A DNA stretch of 64,000 nt from positions 2,156,001-2,220,000 of the forward strand of contig CP001769.1 of NCBI GenBank assembly GCA_000024525.1, read 5' to 3'. A program made the position numbers and the translations under genes. Below the pieces are notes generated by a model. The model did not search any database. It saw only the letters and a program-made list of their open reading frames with translations, and was not told the DNA's origin. The stretch comes from Spirosoma linguale DSM 74. Lineage in GTDB: Bacteria; Bacteroidota; Bacteroidia; Cytophagales; Spirosomataceae. Shown here one piece after another: positions 45,112-53,509 of the stretch (its first letter is position 1; each line of letters begins with the position of its first letter).

Positions 45112-45196
45112 GCCCAACAAAGGCAAGGGTGAAAAAGTCGGGGATACGTTTGTTTAACGAAGTGGTGTGGCACTCCATCAACCTTTGTGGTTGGGT
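45112..45196 (+). other. attC-like recombination site D
   Basis: 85 bp between inverse core GCCCAAC (45112-45118) and core GTTGGGT (45190-45196), with complementary arms AAAGGCAAGG and CAACCTTTGTG. Preceded by GGCGACAGGATGCACGCCC at 45077. A further GCCCAAC (45198) to GTTGGGT (45271-45277) pair follows at once but contains no gene and pairs poorly, so it is probably a relic. The gap 44974-45369 contains only these repeats. Confidence 0.65.
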
Positions 45197-45369
45197 AGCC
45201 CAACAAAAACGGATGTGTAACTCGAGCCACTTGAGGCAGGGGTGCGCCCTGACAGGAAGCTATTCGGCTCGTTGGGTGGGTTCCTGCTGACAGGACGAAC
45301 ACCCAAAAATGAAGTTTTGAAATCTTTAACGTTGATCTTTCTGGCGGCAAAGCAAACGGGCCAACAGGG

Positions 45370-46059
45370 TTACACCAAATCTTTGTTACTGACAAATATC
45401 TCTGGCTTATTTTCATTAGTTTTTCCGCCTTTTACAACTAGCCAGATCGCCAGTCCGAGTTCGCCTAGTGCCATAGGTAATGCCAAAACGTTTTCTAAAA
45501 CTTTGCTTAGCTCGCTTACGGGTTGTGTCGTTATTTTTAATACGTGTACCACTATATAGGATAACCCGGCGATTAAGGTTAAATACCACAAAAGTTTGGG
45601 AATCTGTTTATGTAAATTCATCAATAGGCCAATCGTTATCAGATGAAAGCCAAAAATGATTAACCCAATTGACCAAATCGTTTGAAAAGATTGGTAATTG
45701 CTATTGATGAGGTCATTGCTTACGTTTTCATGTGAAATTGTCTTGTAGAGTTGATAAGCCGCAATGGTAAATAATAACGAGTAAATCAATCTGAACAGCA
45801 AGGAGAGCACCGAAAGCGTTTTGCTGTCTTCTTTGAAAAACGCATAAAGTGTACAGGAAACAAGAACATCCAATAGAATTATAAGCGCAATACCGAATAG
45901 CATCAACACATACAACGGGTAGTTCTGAGCTAGATTTTGTTCCGATAAATCTAACGAATTAACGTCGTACAGTTTTGGAAAAGCAAACCCTAGTGAGAAG
46001 CCTGCCACAATAGCCATAAGAATAAGAGACCATCCTGAAGTTTTTGCTAAAGTTCTCAT
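45370..46059 (-). CDS. DUF4386-like polytopic membrane protein
   Basis: 229 residues with about six hydrophobic helices; the pattern and the LIIFGFHLITIGLLMNL region match DUF4386 proteins, which are uncharacterized membrane proteins common in Bacteroidota. Function unknown. It lies at the right edge of the cassette island, with A/T-rich codons, and runs against the cassette direction. It could be the last, inverted cassette or the first native gene. Confidence 0.7.
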   Translation of the reverse strand: MRTLAKTSGWSLILMAIVAGFSLGFAFPKLYDVNSLDLSEQNLAQNYPLYVLMLFGIALIILLDVLVSCTLYAFFKEDSKTLSVLSLLFRLIYSLLFTIAAYQLYKTISHENVSNDLINSNYQSFQTIWSIGLIIFGFHLITIGLLMNLHKQIPKLLWYLTLIAGLSYIVVHVLKITTQPVSELSKVLENVLALPMALGELGLAIWLVVKGGKTNENKPEIFVSNKDLV

Positions 46060-46209
46060 TTCTGAATCCAGAAAAATACATTAAGAGGCTAAAACAATAG
46101 CCGTTCCAAGATGAACGGCCCGTAAGAAACGAAGCAAAAATAAGCGGCCAATCATCCCTCGTCCTTGAGAAAAGTCAAATCAGCAACTGATTACTAGTTT
46201 CCTGTCAGT

Positions 46210-47445
46210 TCACCAAAAAGATAATAACCTGTTGGACCGAGTCGGGAACTGCCGGAGCCAGATCAGCAGCACGCCTAGCCATAAACCAACGGACAATACC
46301 AGCAGCCATTCGCCCAGGTGAGGAACGTAACTACCTGCCTGTTGCCAGATTGATTCGGCCACCAGCGCGATTTCTGTCAAGACAAAAAACAGCGTGATCA
46401 GGCGTATCGCCAGTACCGAACGGCGAAGGTGCTCTTGTTGAACTGCCCAGGCCAGCAGAAAAAACGTGATGACCCCAATAAAGACGAGATGTAAGTACGC
46501 AATCACCAGATTACGTTGCGTATAGGCCAGTCGGGTAGCCCAGGGGAATACCGATAGTAGTTGCAGAATCAATTTCAGGGCAAAACTCAGAAACGCCAGT
46601 CTGGCCACACCATAAGCCTGTGGGGTAAGATGCTGGGTTAGATGAACCCGTTTTTGCCAGAGCCACCACAGAAGCCAGCCCCCGGCACCCGCTTGCAGAA
46701 GGGCCGCTATGCCCCCGACCAGCCACACCCAGGCCGGTGGATCTGTCCATAGTGCCGACAATGCCAGTGTCCCGAAGGCCGACAGCGCCAGAGCCGTTAC
46801 AAACTGGTTGCCAGCCTGCTTTGTGGGCATCAAATGCCAGTGTTCAAGCCACCGGACCAGCAGTGCAAGGCAGCCAAACATAAACCACCCATTATAAAGA
46901 AAATGCAGGTAATAATAAATGGACAGGGGATACCAGATCGTGTCCTGAAGGTGTCGGGCCTTAAGGATGCCAACCGCATAGGGGCCAAGGGTCGATAGAG
47001 CCAGAAAGAAGAGGCCCCACCTGACGAGCCTGGCCGACAGGCTTTTATCAGAGCGGAGGTCCCGCCAAAGACACCAGGCCATGTAATAGGAAACGAAAAC
47101 ATGTACTGTTGACGCCACAATTGATCCGGTAGCATATCCCTGAATGGGGAAAAATACGAGCATTCCGAAGATAGACGCCTGAAACCCCAACCAGATTTTT
47201 CGATAGGCCGCCGAACGTATCCCCGACCCGAACGCTGATACCAGTGCCAGAAACAGCCCATTGAACGCCCAGCCCAGCAGCACCACATGGGAGTGTGCGT
47301 GGAGTAAAAAGGGATAGCTCAGACCGGCCACCGGGTAGACTAATTGGTACCGGATCAATACCCCTATGGCACCGGCCACTACCCACCAGCCCAACGCTGT
47401 TTTCCAGGCGTTGGGTGGCAAGGGTGTGGTGGAAAAATGTTTCAT
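46210..47445 (-). CDS. Haem-copper-oxidase-like polytopic protein in NO-stress cluster
   Basis: 411 residues, about twelve membrane helices. Conserved histidines in LLHAHSHVVLLGWAFNGLF near residue 50 and IAYLHLVFIGVITFF near 320 resemble the haem-ligand helices of cytochrome oxidase or NO reductase subunit I. Full copper-site ligands are not evident by eye. The start overlaps the Rrf2 regulator stop by 4 bp, so it is in the same operon and presumably responds to nitric oxide. It could be an NO-binding or reducing protein or an NnrS-like accessory protein. Confidence 0.7.
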   Translation of the reverse strand: MKHFSTTPLPPNAWKTALGWWVVAGAIGVLIRYQLVYPVAGLSYPFLLHAHSHVVLLGWAFNGLFLALVSAFGSGIRSAAYRKIWLGFQASIFGMLVFFPIQGYATGSIVASTVHVFVSYYMAWCLWRDLRSDKSLSARLVRWGLFFLALSTLGPYAVGILKARHLQDTIWYPLSIYYYLHFLYNGWFMFGCLALLVRWLEHWHLMPTKQAGNQFVTALALSAFGTLALSALWTDPPAWVWLVGGIAALLQAGAGGWLLWWLWQKRVHLTQHLTPQAYGVARLAFLSFALKLILQLLSVFPWATRLAYTQRNLVIAYLHLVFIGVITFFLLAWAVQQEHLRRSVLAIRLITLFFVLTEIALVAESIWQQAGSYVPHLGEWLLVLSVGLWLGVLLIWLRQFPTRSNRLLSFW

Positions 47446-47903
47446 GGATGCTCCGTGGAGGATAGAACAGCTAATCGTTTCAACACCGATAAGCCCCCTT
47501 CTATGTCCCGTACCATATCGTGTACTGTCAGCGTTTCGAGCGAGTGCTGGAGGGAATCCCGAAACCCAATAACGTGTTGATGCAGTGGGCAGGGCTTCTC
47601 ACTGTTGCATTCGGGCAGACCCAGAAAGCACCGGCGAAACATACCCAGGCCATCAATAGCGTCCACCACGTCGATGATGGGCGTTGTGAGGGTTCGTTCG
47701 TTCGTGAAAAACCCCCCATTCGGCCCTTTGGTGGAACTGATGATGTCCCGCCGGACAAGCCCCTGCATGATTTTGCCCAGGAAGGGTTGAGGCACGTTCA
47801 GTTCAGCCGCCAGTTCATGAACACCAATTTTGTTTACGGCGGTACTTTTCAGGGCTAGATAAGCCAGTCCCCGGATTGCATAGCCACTCGTTTTAGAAAT
47901 CAT
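47442..47903 (-). CDS. Rrf2-family transcriptional regulator (NsrR-like)
   Basis: 153 residues. An N-terminal winged helix (SGYAIRGLAYLAL, LNVPQPFLGKIMQGL) and three cysteines in CFLGLPECNSEKPCPLH that match the Fe-S cluster ligand pattern of NsrR/IscR-type sensors. ATG 47903 gives the standard MISKTSGYA start; the longer frame adds 34 residues without homology. Its neighbours (an NO-repair protein and a haem-copper-like protein) support NO sensing. Confidence 0.87.
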   Translation of the reverse strand: MISKTSGYAIRGLAYLALKSTAVNKIGVHELAAELNVPQPFLGKIMQGLVRRDIISSTKGPNGGFFTNERTLTTPIIDVVDAIDGLGMFRRCFLGLPECNSEKPCPLHQHVIGFRDSLQHSLETLTVHDMVRDIEGGLSVLKRLAVLSSTEHP

Positions 47904-47994
47904 AAACGTATTGGGTTGTTGTTCGGCCCTTGCTGAACCGCCAGGGTAAACTGTAGCCAAAATAAGCACCTTTAACCATAAAAGCGTATCGACT

Positions 47995-48723
47995 CTATTT
48001 CTCAAGAGCTATAGCCTTTGGAAACAGGATATTATTTTCGAGGTGAATGTGCTGCATTAGATCGGCTTCGAGTTCGGCCAATTTTGTCAGCATCAGGCGG
48101 TGTGAGTTACAGGCATCCGCCGGGGGTGTGTAGTCATTCGTAAACTCCCGAAGCTGGAACAATAGTGACCCGGCATACTCATGTTCATGCTCCATACAAT
48201 CGACGGGTGCCTTGATGGATAAAGGCCGCACGGGCAGAGATGCAGCGGGATTACGTTTGGCAGTTGCCAGCTCTTTAATGATCGGAAAAAGCGCGATTTC
48301 CTCCTTCTGTAAATGTGACAGCAAATCGGCTTTTAAAGCTAAGTAAGCCTGCTCGACCAGATACAGCGTTGGGTATCGGTCGCCGTGTTTGGCGGCTACT
48401 TTCACGACAAGTTCTTCGATAAACGGTAGGTTATCATAGAGGTACCCGTGGTGCACGGTTAACACATAATCAGCCAGAAACCCCAATTCCCATTGATCGA
48501 ATTTTTCGGAAGATCGGCGTTCTTCTGCCGGGAGCTTATGTAAGGCGTCCAAGACTTCCTTTAAAGGTACGTCGGCTCGTACGCAGGCTTCGAACAGGGT
48601 ACGTTTTCCATTGCAGCAAAAATCAATGCCCAATCGTTTAAACACTTCGGCCGTCCGAATGTCGGCGGCAACGATTTCACCTACTGTCCGGGCAGGTGTC
48701 TCAAAATCAAAAGTCATATCCAT
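47995..48723 (-). CDS. ric: Iron-sulfur cluster repair di-iron protein (RIC/ScdA/YtfE)
   Basis: 242 residues. The N-terminal ScdA domain (TVGEIVAADIRTAEVFKRLG then GIDFCCNGKRTL) and a hemerythrin-like four-helix domain with His and Glu ligands (VHHGYLYDNLPF, LLSHLQKEEIALFP, MEHEHEYAG, MQHIHLENNILFP). It repairs Fe-S clusters damaged by nitric oxide or oxidants. ATG 48723 gives the family N-terminus. It is the first gene of the leftward operon with the Rrf2 regulator and is divergent from the NnrS-like gene. Confidence 0.94.
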   Translation of the reverse strand: MDMTFDFETPARTVGEIVAADIRTAEVFKRLGIDFCCNGKRTLFEACVRADVPLKEVLDALHKLPAEERRSSEKFDQWELGFLADYVLTVHHGYLYDNLPFIEELVVKVAAKHGDRYPTLYLVEQAYLALKADLLSHLQKEEIALFPIIKELATAKRNPAASLPVRPLSIKAPVDCMEHEHEYAGSLLFQLREFTNDYTPPADACNSHRLMLTKLAELEADLMQHIHLENNILFPKAIALEK

Positions 48724-48858
48724 AGTATAGTAGTAAGCGTGTTCACGGTGTGGTCCGCAAATTTTAATATAAAGATAACGAGGTCTTTTATTCTGTTTAT
48801 TGACAAACAAAAGCTGGTTGACTGATTTTCGTCAGGATTCAGGCCGGTGGGAGGGGAC

Positions 48859-48866
48859 TACTTTTG
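48859..48866 (+). promoter_or_regulatory. TACTTTTG -7 box directly before the NnrS-like start
   Basis: Exact match to TAnnTTTG, only three bases before ATG 48870, so transcription would start at or just after the ATG, implying a leaderless mRNA or a later start codon. A TGACTGATTTTCGTCA inverted repeat about 25 bp upstream could be an operator. Confidence 0.35.
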
Positions 48867-48869
48867 CGT

Positions 48870-49970
48870 ATGGCTATGAAATCATCTTCGTTTGTTCCGG
48901 TGCTGTTGCCCTTTGCCATGCTCTCGCTGGTGTTGGCTGTTTTAACGGGATTGGTGCGGTTGGGCTGGGGTATTCCAGTGTCCGAAACGGCCGGACAGCA
49001 TGGGGCGCTTATGGTTGGCTCGTTTTTAGGGACCGTTATTCTACTCGAACGTGCCGTCGTGTTCAGAAACCGCTGGGCCTTATTGGCTCCAGCTCTCAAC
49101 GGATTGAGTCTGCCCGCCTTTTTGTTGGGCTGGCCAGTGGCCGGGATCGGGCTATTGATCGCAGGAAGTTGTAGTATGGCACTGATGACCTACCTGTTTT
49201 TGGTACGCTACCGACACGGCTATTATTACCTGTTGTTTGGCGGGAGTGTCTGCCTGGTTATCGGGCATGTGCTGGTTCTGAAAACCGGCTTTTATCCGTT
49301 GGCTGTTCCCTGGTGGATTGCATTCTTATTACTGACCATCGTTGCCGAACGACTGGAGCTGAGCCGTTTTTTGCCCATAAAATCCTGGCAGCGTCTGCTC
49401 TTGTGGGGAGCCATTGGGCTAGTTGTGGCTGGGATCGTGAAGCCGTTTCACGGATTTGGGCAGGCGCTAATGGGCATTGGTATGATAGCAGTAGCTGCCT
49501 GGCTGATTCGGTTCGATATGGCGGTCAAGTCACTTAAGAAAGCGGGCCAGCCCCGTTACAGCGGAACGATGTTGTTGCTGGGTTATGGCTGGCTGTTGCT
49601 CAGTGGGTTGTTGTTTGCGCTGCCGCCTGTGTTTCCCTTTGCCTACGATGCCAGCTTACATACGTTTTTTGCGGGCTTCGTTTTCTCCATGATCTTTGCG
49701 CACGCCCCCATTATTCTGCCGGGAGTTCTGGGCAGACAGGGTGTATTTTACCACCCGATTCTTTACCTGGGTAGTATTGGGCAACTGCTTGGTCTCCTGG
49801 TTCGTACGCTGGGCGACTGGCAGGGCGATATTGACTGGCGGATGACGGGCGGGCTCATGCAGGGAGTTGCCATAGGCGTCTTTCTGATCTGTATGCTGTC
49901 CATAGCCCTCAGAAGCAGGGTAACGGGTAACTCAATTGACAAATCTGCACTCTTGACCCATGGATTCTGA
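48870..49970 (+). CDS. NnrS-like polytopic membrane protein
   Basis: 366 residues, about eleven or twelve hydrophobic helices. Conserved features are ETAGQHGALMVGSFLGTVIL near residue 40 and HTFFAGFVFSMIFAHAPIIL near 275, whose histidines resemble those of the NnrS haem-copper family. Divergent from the RIC operon and sharing its promoter region, which supports a nitric-oxide response. Exact biochemistry unknown. A later in-frame ATG (MKSSS) at 48876 is an alternative start. Confidence 0.7.
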   Translation: MAMKSSSFVPVLLPFAMLSLVLAVLTGLVRLGWGIPVSETAGQHGALMVGSFLGTVILLERAVVFRNRWALLAPALNGLSLPAFLLGWPVAGIGLLIAGSCSMALMTYLFLVRYRHGYYYLLFGGSVCLVIGHVLVLKTGFYPLAVPWWIAFLLLTIVAERLELSRFLPIKSWQRLLLWGAIGLVVAGIVKPFHGFGQALMGIGMIAVAAWLIRFDMAVKSLKKAGQPRYSGTMLLLGYGWLLLSGLLFALPPVFPFAYDASLHTFFAGFVFSMIFAHAPIILPGVLGRQGVFYHPILYLGSIGQLLGLLVRTLGDWQGDIDWRMTGGLMQGVAIGVFLICMLSIALRSRVTGNSIDKSALLTHGF

Positions 49971-50108
49971 CGAATCGGTAAACGTTCGGGCTTTTTGCGG
50001 GTAACTAAGACATCGTACATCGGCAAGGTTGTAAATAGTTTCTTGGGTTTTCAAAGTAAAACAGGTCCTGTAGCGACTTTACGGTTTACTGATCATTGCT
50101 TATTTAAA

Positions 50109-51815
50109 ATGCCTTTACGTTCTAGAGATTGGTTTGGCCGCACCGGAAAAGACGGCTTTATATATCGTGCCTGGATGAAAAATCAGGGTTTCCCGCATCA
50201 TGAATTTGAAGGGAAACCCGTTATCGGCATTTGTAATACCTGGTCGGAATTAACACCCTGCAACGCCCATTTTCGCGAACTGGCCGAAGCCATTAAACGG
50301 GGAGTATGGGAAGCGGGTGGTTTCCCGCTTGAGTTTCCGGTCATGTCGCTGGGCGAATGCCAGATCAAACCCACGGCCATGCTGTTCCGGAACCTGGCCA
50401 GTATGGACGTTGAAGAAAGCATCCGGGGTAACTCCATCGACGGCGTTATTCTGATGTGCGGCTGCGATAAAACAACGCCTTCGCTGGTGATGGGAGCCTG
50501 TAGCGTCGATATACCCACCATGGTGGTGTCGGGTGGGCCAATGCTGGCCGGCCGTTTTCAGGGCCGGAAGATCGGAACAAGCGACCTCTGGCGTTTTGCT
50601 GAATCCTTCAAGATGGGCGAAATGAGCCAGGCCGAATTCGTGGCCGCCGAAGCGAGTATGGCCCGTAGTCAGGGCCACTGCGCCGTGATGGGAACGGCCA
50701 GTACCATGGCGGCTATGGTCGAATCGCTCGGGCTGTCATTGCCCGATAACGCCACCATTCCAGCCGCCGACTCACGCCGGAAAGTGCTGGCCCATATGAC
50801 GGGTGTACGGATGGTTGAGTTAGTGAAAGAAGGAACTAAACCATCGCAGATATTAACCCGGCAGGCGTTCGAAAATGCCATTATGGTCAATGCCGCTCTG
50901 GGCGGATCAACGAACTTCATCCTGCACCTGACGGCCATTGCCGGACGGGTTGGCGTCGATTTATCACTCGATGATTTTGATACGTTGTCGGCAAAAATCC
51001 CTTTGCTGGCGAATTTGCAACCCTCCGGCGAGCACTTCGTTGAAGACCTGTTTTATGCCGGTGGTCTACCTGCCATCATTCGCGAACTGCGGAATGTACT
51101 GAACAACGATGCCCTGACGGTAAATGGAAAGTCAATCGGCGAGAACTGTGCCGATGCTAAATGTTATGATCCGGCCGTCATTGCGTCGGTCGAACAGCCG
51201 TTCAAGCCGGAGTCGGGCGTGGCTGTCTTGCGGGGTAATCTCTGTCAGAATGGTGCCGTTATAAAACCTTCAGCGGCAACACCTGCCCTGATGCAGCATA
51301 CGGGCCGGGCCGTTGTATTTGAAGATATTGACGATTACAAAGCCCGTATCGACGACCCGGATCTGGATGTCGACCCTAGCTGTGTGCTTGTTCTGAAAAA
51401 TGTGGGACCAAGGGGGTATCCGGGTATGCCCGAAGTTGGCAATATGCAGCTACCCGCAAAAATTCTGGCACAGGGTGTCCATGACATGGTGCGTATCTCG
51501 GACGGGCGCATGAGTGGTACCGGTTTTGGGACCGTGGTGCTGCACGTTTCGCCGGAGTCGGCCGTGGGGGGTAATCTGGCGCTGGTTCAGAACGGCGACC
51601 TAATTACGCTCGATGTGGAGAACCGGAGTTTACACCTGCATGTGTCGGATCAGGAACTGGCGGCTCGCCTGGTGCATTTTAAGCCAGTCGATCTGGGGTA
51701 CGACCGGGGGTACGTCAATCTGTATATCCGACATGTGACCCAGGCCCACGAAGGTGCCGACTTCGATTTTCTGCGGGGGGCTTCGGGTAGCGAGGTGAAG
51801 CGCGATTCGCACTAG
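50109..51815 (+). CDS. IlvD/Edd-family sugar-acid dehydratase (arabonate dehydratase-like)
   Basis: 568 residues with Fe-S cluster cysteines in ICNTWSELTPCNAHF, CGCDKTTPS and GHCAVMGTAS, and the conserved ISDGRMSGTGFG. The N-terminus RSRDWFGRTGKDGFIYRAWM matches the aldonate-dehydratase branch rather than biosynthetic IlvD. Likely removes water from L-arabonate, D-xylonate, L-fuconate or a similar acid. ATG 50109 fits the family start; the frame from 49995 adds 38 residues without homology. It starts the module with the sugar dehydrogenase and SDR downstream. Confidence 0.85.
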   Translation: MPLRSRDWFGRTGKDGFIYRAWMKNQGFPHHEFEGKPVIGICNTWSELTPCNAHFRELAEAIKRGVWEAGGFPLEFPVMSLGECQIKPTAMLFRNLASMDVEESIRGNSIDGVILMCGCDKTTPSLVMGACSVDIPTMVVSGGPMLAGRFQGRKIGTSDLWRFAESFKMGEMSQAEFVAAEASMARSQGHCAVMGTASTMAAMVESLGLSLPDNATIPAADSRRKVLAHMTGVRMVELVKEGTKPSQILTRQAFENAIMVNAALGGSTNFILHLTAIAGRVGVDLSLDDFDTLSAKIPLLANLQPSGEHFVEDLFYAGGLPAIIRELRNVLNNDALTVNGKSIGENCADAKCYDPAVIASVEQPFKPESGVAVLRGNLCQNGAVIKPSAATPALMQHTGRAVVFEDIDDYKARIDDPDLDVDPSCVLVLKNVGPRGYPGMPEVGNMQLPAKILAQGVHDMVRISDGRMSGTGFGTVVLHVSPESAVGGNLALVQNGDLITLDVENRSLHLHVSDQELAARLVHFKPVDLGYDRGYVNLYIRHVTQAHEGADFDFLRGASGSEVKRDSH

Positions 51816-51849
51816 ATACACTACCGGCCTAAGCAGGCTATTTACTAAT

Positions 51850-51900
51850 AAACAGACCTGTAGTTATGCCTGAATGGCGTAGCGGCAGGTCTGTTTGTTT
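51850..51900 (+). terminator. Terminator after the dehydratase
   Basis: 11-bp perfect stem (51850-51860 with 51886-51896), inner stem TATGCC/GGCGTA, then TGTTTT. Lies 35 bp after the stop. Confidence 0.75.
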
Positions 51901-52075
51901 TAGTCAGGTTCGTACGGTAAATCAATAGACACTGAAATACCAGAAATCTGGCGTTAAACTAAGCCAGATACTGAGGTTGTTATTAGTATATACTATTAGT
52001 TTAAATGTTGTATTAGGCGCGGGTAAACGGTACTATTATTGTGGTAATTTCTAATAAACCACACAACTTGATTCC

Positions 52076-53404
52076 GTGATCCGCTATTTTTCCCTCCTTC
52101 TGGTTAGCTGTTCGACATTACTGGCGCAGACACCCAATCTTACATTAGAGTTGATCACATCTGGTTTCTATCGACCCTGTGATGTGGCTGTAGTAAGTGA
52201 TACTAAATTTCTCGTTGCGCAGACAGATGGCAAGATCAAACTGGTAAAAAATGGACAACTGACAACCTTTCTGGATATTGGCAGCAAGATCGCCGATCCC
52301 GACTGGGGAGGTATTTTCGGGTTTACCCTGCATCCTCAATACGAAACAAATGGGTATATCTACGTTCACTATTCCCGGAAAGGCGATATGGCTTCATTGA
52401 TCGCCCGCTTTACGAGGAACAGCGCGAATCCGGATGTGGCCGATTTGAGCTCAGAAGTTAGTATTCTTACAATTCCTTACCCAAATGGAGGTCACCGGTC
52501 AGGCCGGGTTGGATTCGGGCCGGATGGCTATCTTTATATCACAACGGGCGATTCATCGCCGGGTGCCCGTAACTCAATTGGGGACCCGGCTAAACTGGCG
52601 CAAAATCTCACCGACCTACACGGTAAATTGCTCAGGATTGATGTAAACGGTGGCTTCCCGTATGCTATACCCCCCACCAATCCATTTGCCAGTCCGGCGG
52701 ATGGTGTGCCCGACGAATTGTATGCACTGGGTCTTCGTAATCCCTGGCGCTGGAGTTTTGACCGGCAAACGGGCGATTTCTGGCTGGGTGATGTCGGTCA
52801 GGACGACTGGGAGGAATTAAATTTCACCAGTGCCAATGCACCCGCCCCGCAGAACTACGGCTGGCCCTGCTATGAAGGGAGCCATACCTATAATACAACC
52901 TGCCCACCGGGCAGCACGTACCATATGCCTTTGCTGGACTATGCCGGGTATAGCTCGGGTAAAGATGCCAGCATAACGGGAGGCTTCGTTTACCGGGGAA
53001 GTAAATATCCTGCTTTAAGGGGCTGGTACGTCTATGCCGATTATGCACGAGGCACTTACTGGACCCTAAAGCGGGAAACGAACGGCACGTTTCAAAACAC
53101 GCAACAGTCGATTTCCATCTCATCGAGTCCTGTTTCGTTTGGCGAGGGGCCGGATGGCGAACTGTATGTCGTTTCGCTGCTGGATGGCAAACTCTACAGA
53201 ATCAATGTATATACCATTCAGAGTGTACGAAACGGCAATTGGAACAGCCCATCAACCTGGAATTGCAACTGTGTTCCTACGTCGGCAGACGTAGTGACGG
53301 TCTCAACCGGCCATACGGTTACGGTTAATCAGGCTTCATCGGCTAATCTGCTGATATTGACGGGTAAAATCCAGATTTCTGCCGACGGCAAGTTAACTTT
53401 TTGA
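52076..53404 (+). CDS. PQQ-type soluble sugar dehydrogenase, secreted, with C-terminal extra domain
   Basis: 442 residues, starting at GTG 52076, with a signal peptide (LLLVSCSTLLAQ). A six-bladed GSDH/YliI-type propeller: GGHRSGRVGFGPDGYLYITT near residue 140, LYALGLRNPWRWSFD and WLGDVGQDDWEE. The last 60 residues (NGNWNSPSTWNC, VPTSADVVTV, GHTVTV) form a small beta domain seen as a repeat in Bacteroidota surface proteins. The frame ends abruptly at GKLTF with no sorting domain. Probably oxidizes extracellular aldoses to lactones. Confidence 0.82.
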   Translation: MIRYFSLLLVSCSTLLAQTPNLTLELITSGFYRPCDVAVVSDTKFLVAQTDGKIKLVKNGQLTTFLDIGSKIADPDWGGIFGFTLHPQYETNGYIYVHYSRKGDMASLIARFTRNSANPDVADLSSEVSILTIPYPNGGHRSGRVGFGPDGYLYITTGDSSPGARNSIGDPAKLAQNLTDLHGKLLRIDVNGGFPYAIPPTNPFASPADGVPDELYALGLRNPWRWSFDRQTGDFWLGDVGQDDWEELNFTSANAPAPQNYGWPCYEGSHTYNTTCPPGSTYHMPLLDYAGYSSGKDASITGGFVYRGSKYPALRGWYVYADYARGTYWTLKRETNGTFQNTQQSISISSSPVSFGEGPDGELYVVSLLDGKLYRINVYTIQSVRNGNWNSPSTWNCNCVPTSADVVTVSTGHTVTVNQASSANLLILTGKIQISADGKLTF

Positions 53405-53509
53405 TAACAAGTAGGGGAGACTAAGCAGTAAAAGCCCAAAAAATGGGCTTCTACCAAAAAGCTGTTAAATTTCAGTTCGATCAAACTGGTCGAAGACGAA
53501 ACCCATTTT

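Noticed and set aside
45198..45277. A fifth attC-like site (GCCCAAC to GTTGGGT)
   Set aside because: The cores are present, but the arms pair poorly beyond seven bases, the centre lacks the shared sequence and no gene lies between it and site D. Treated as a relic.
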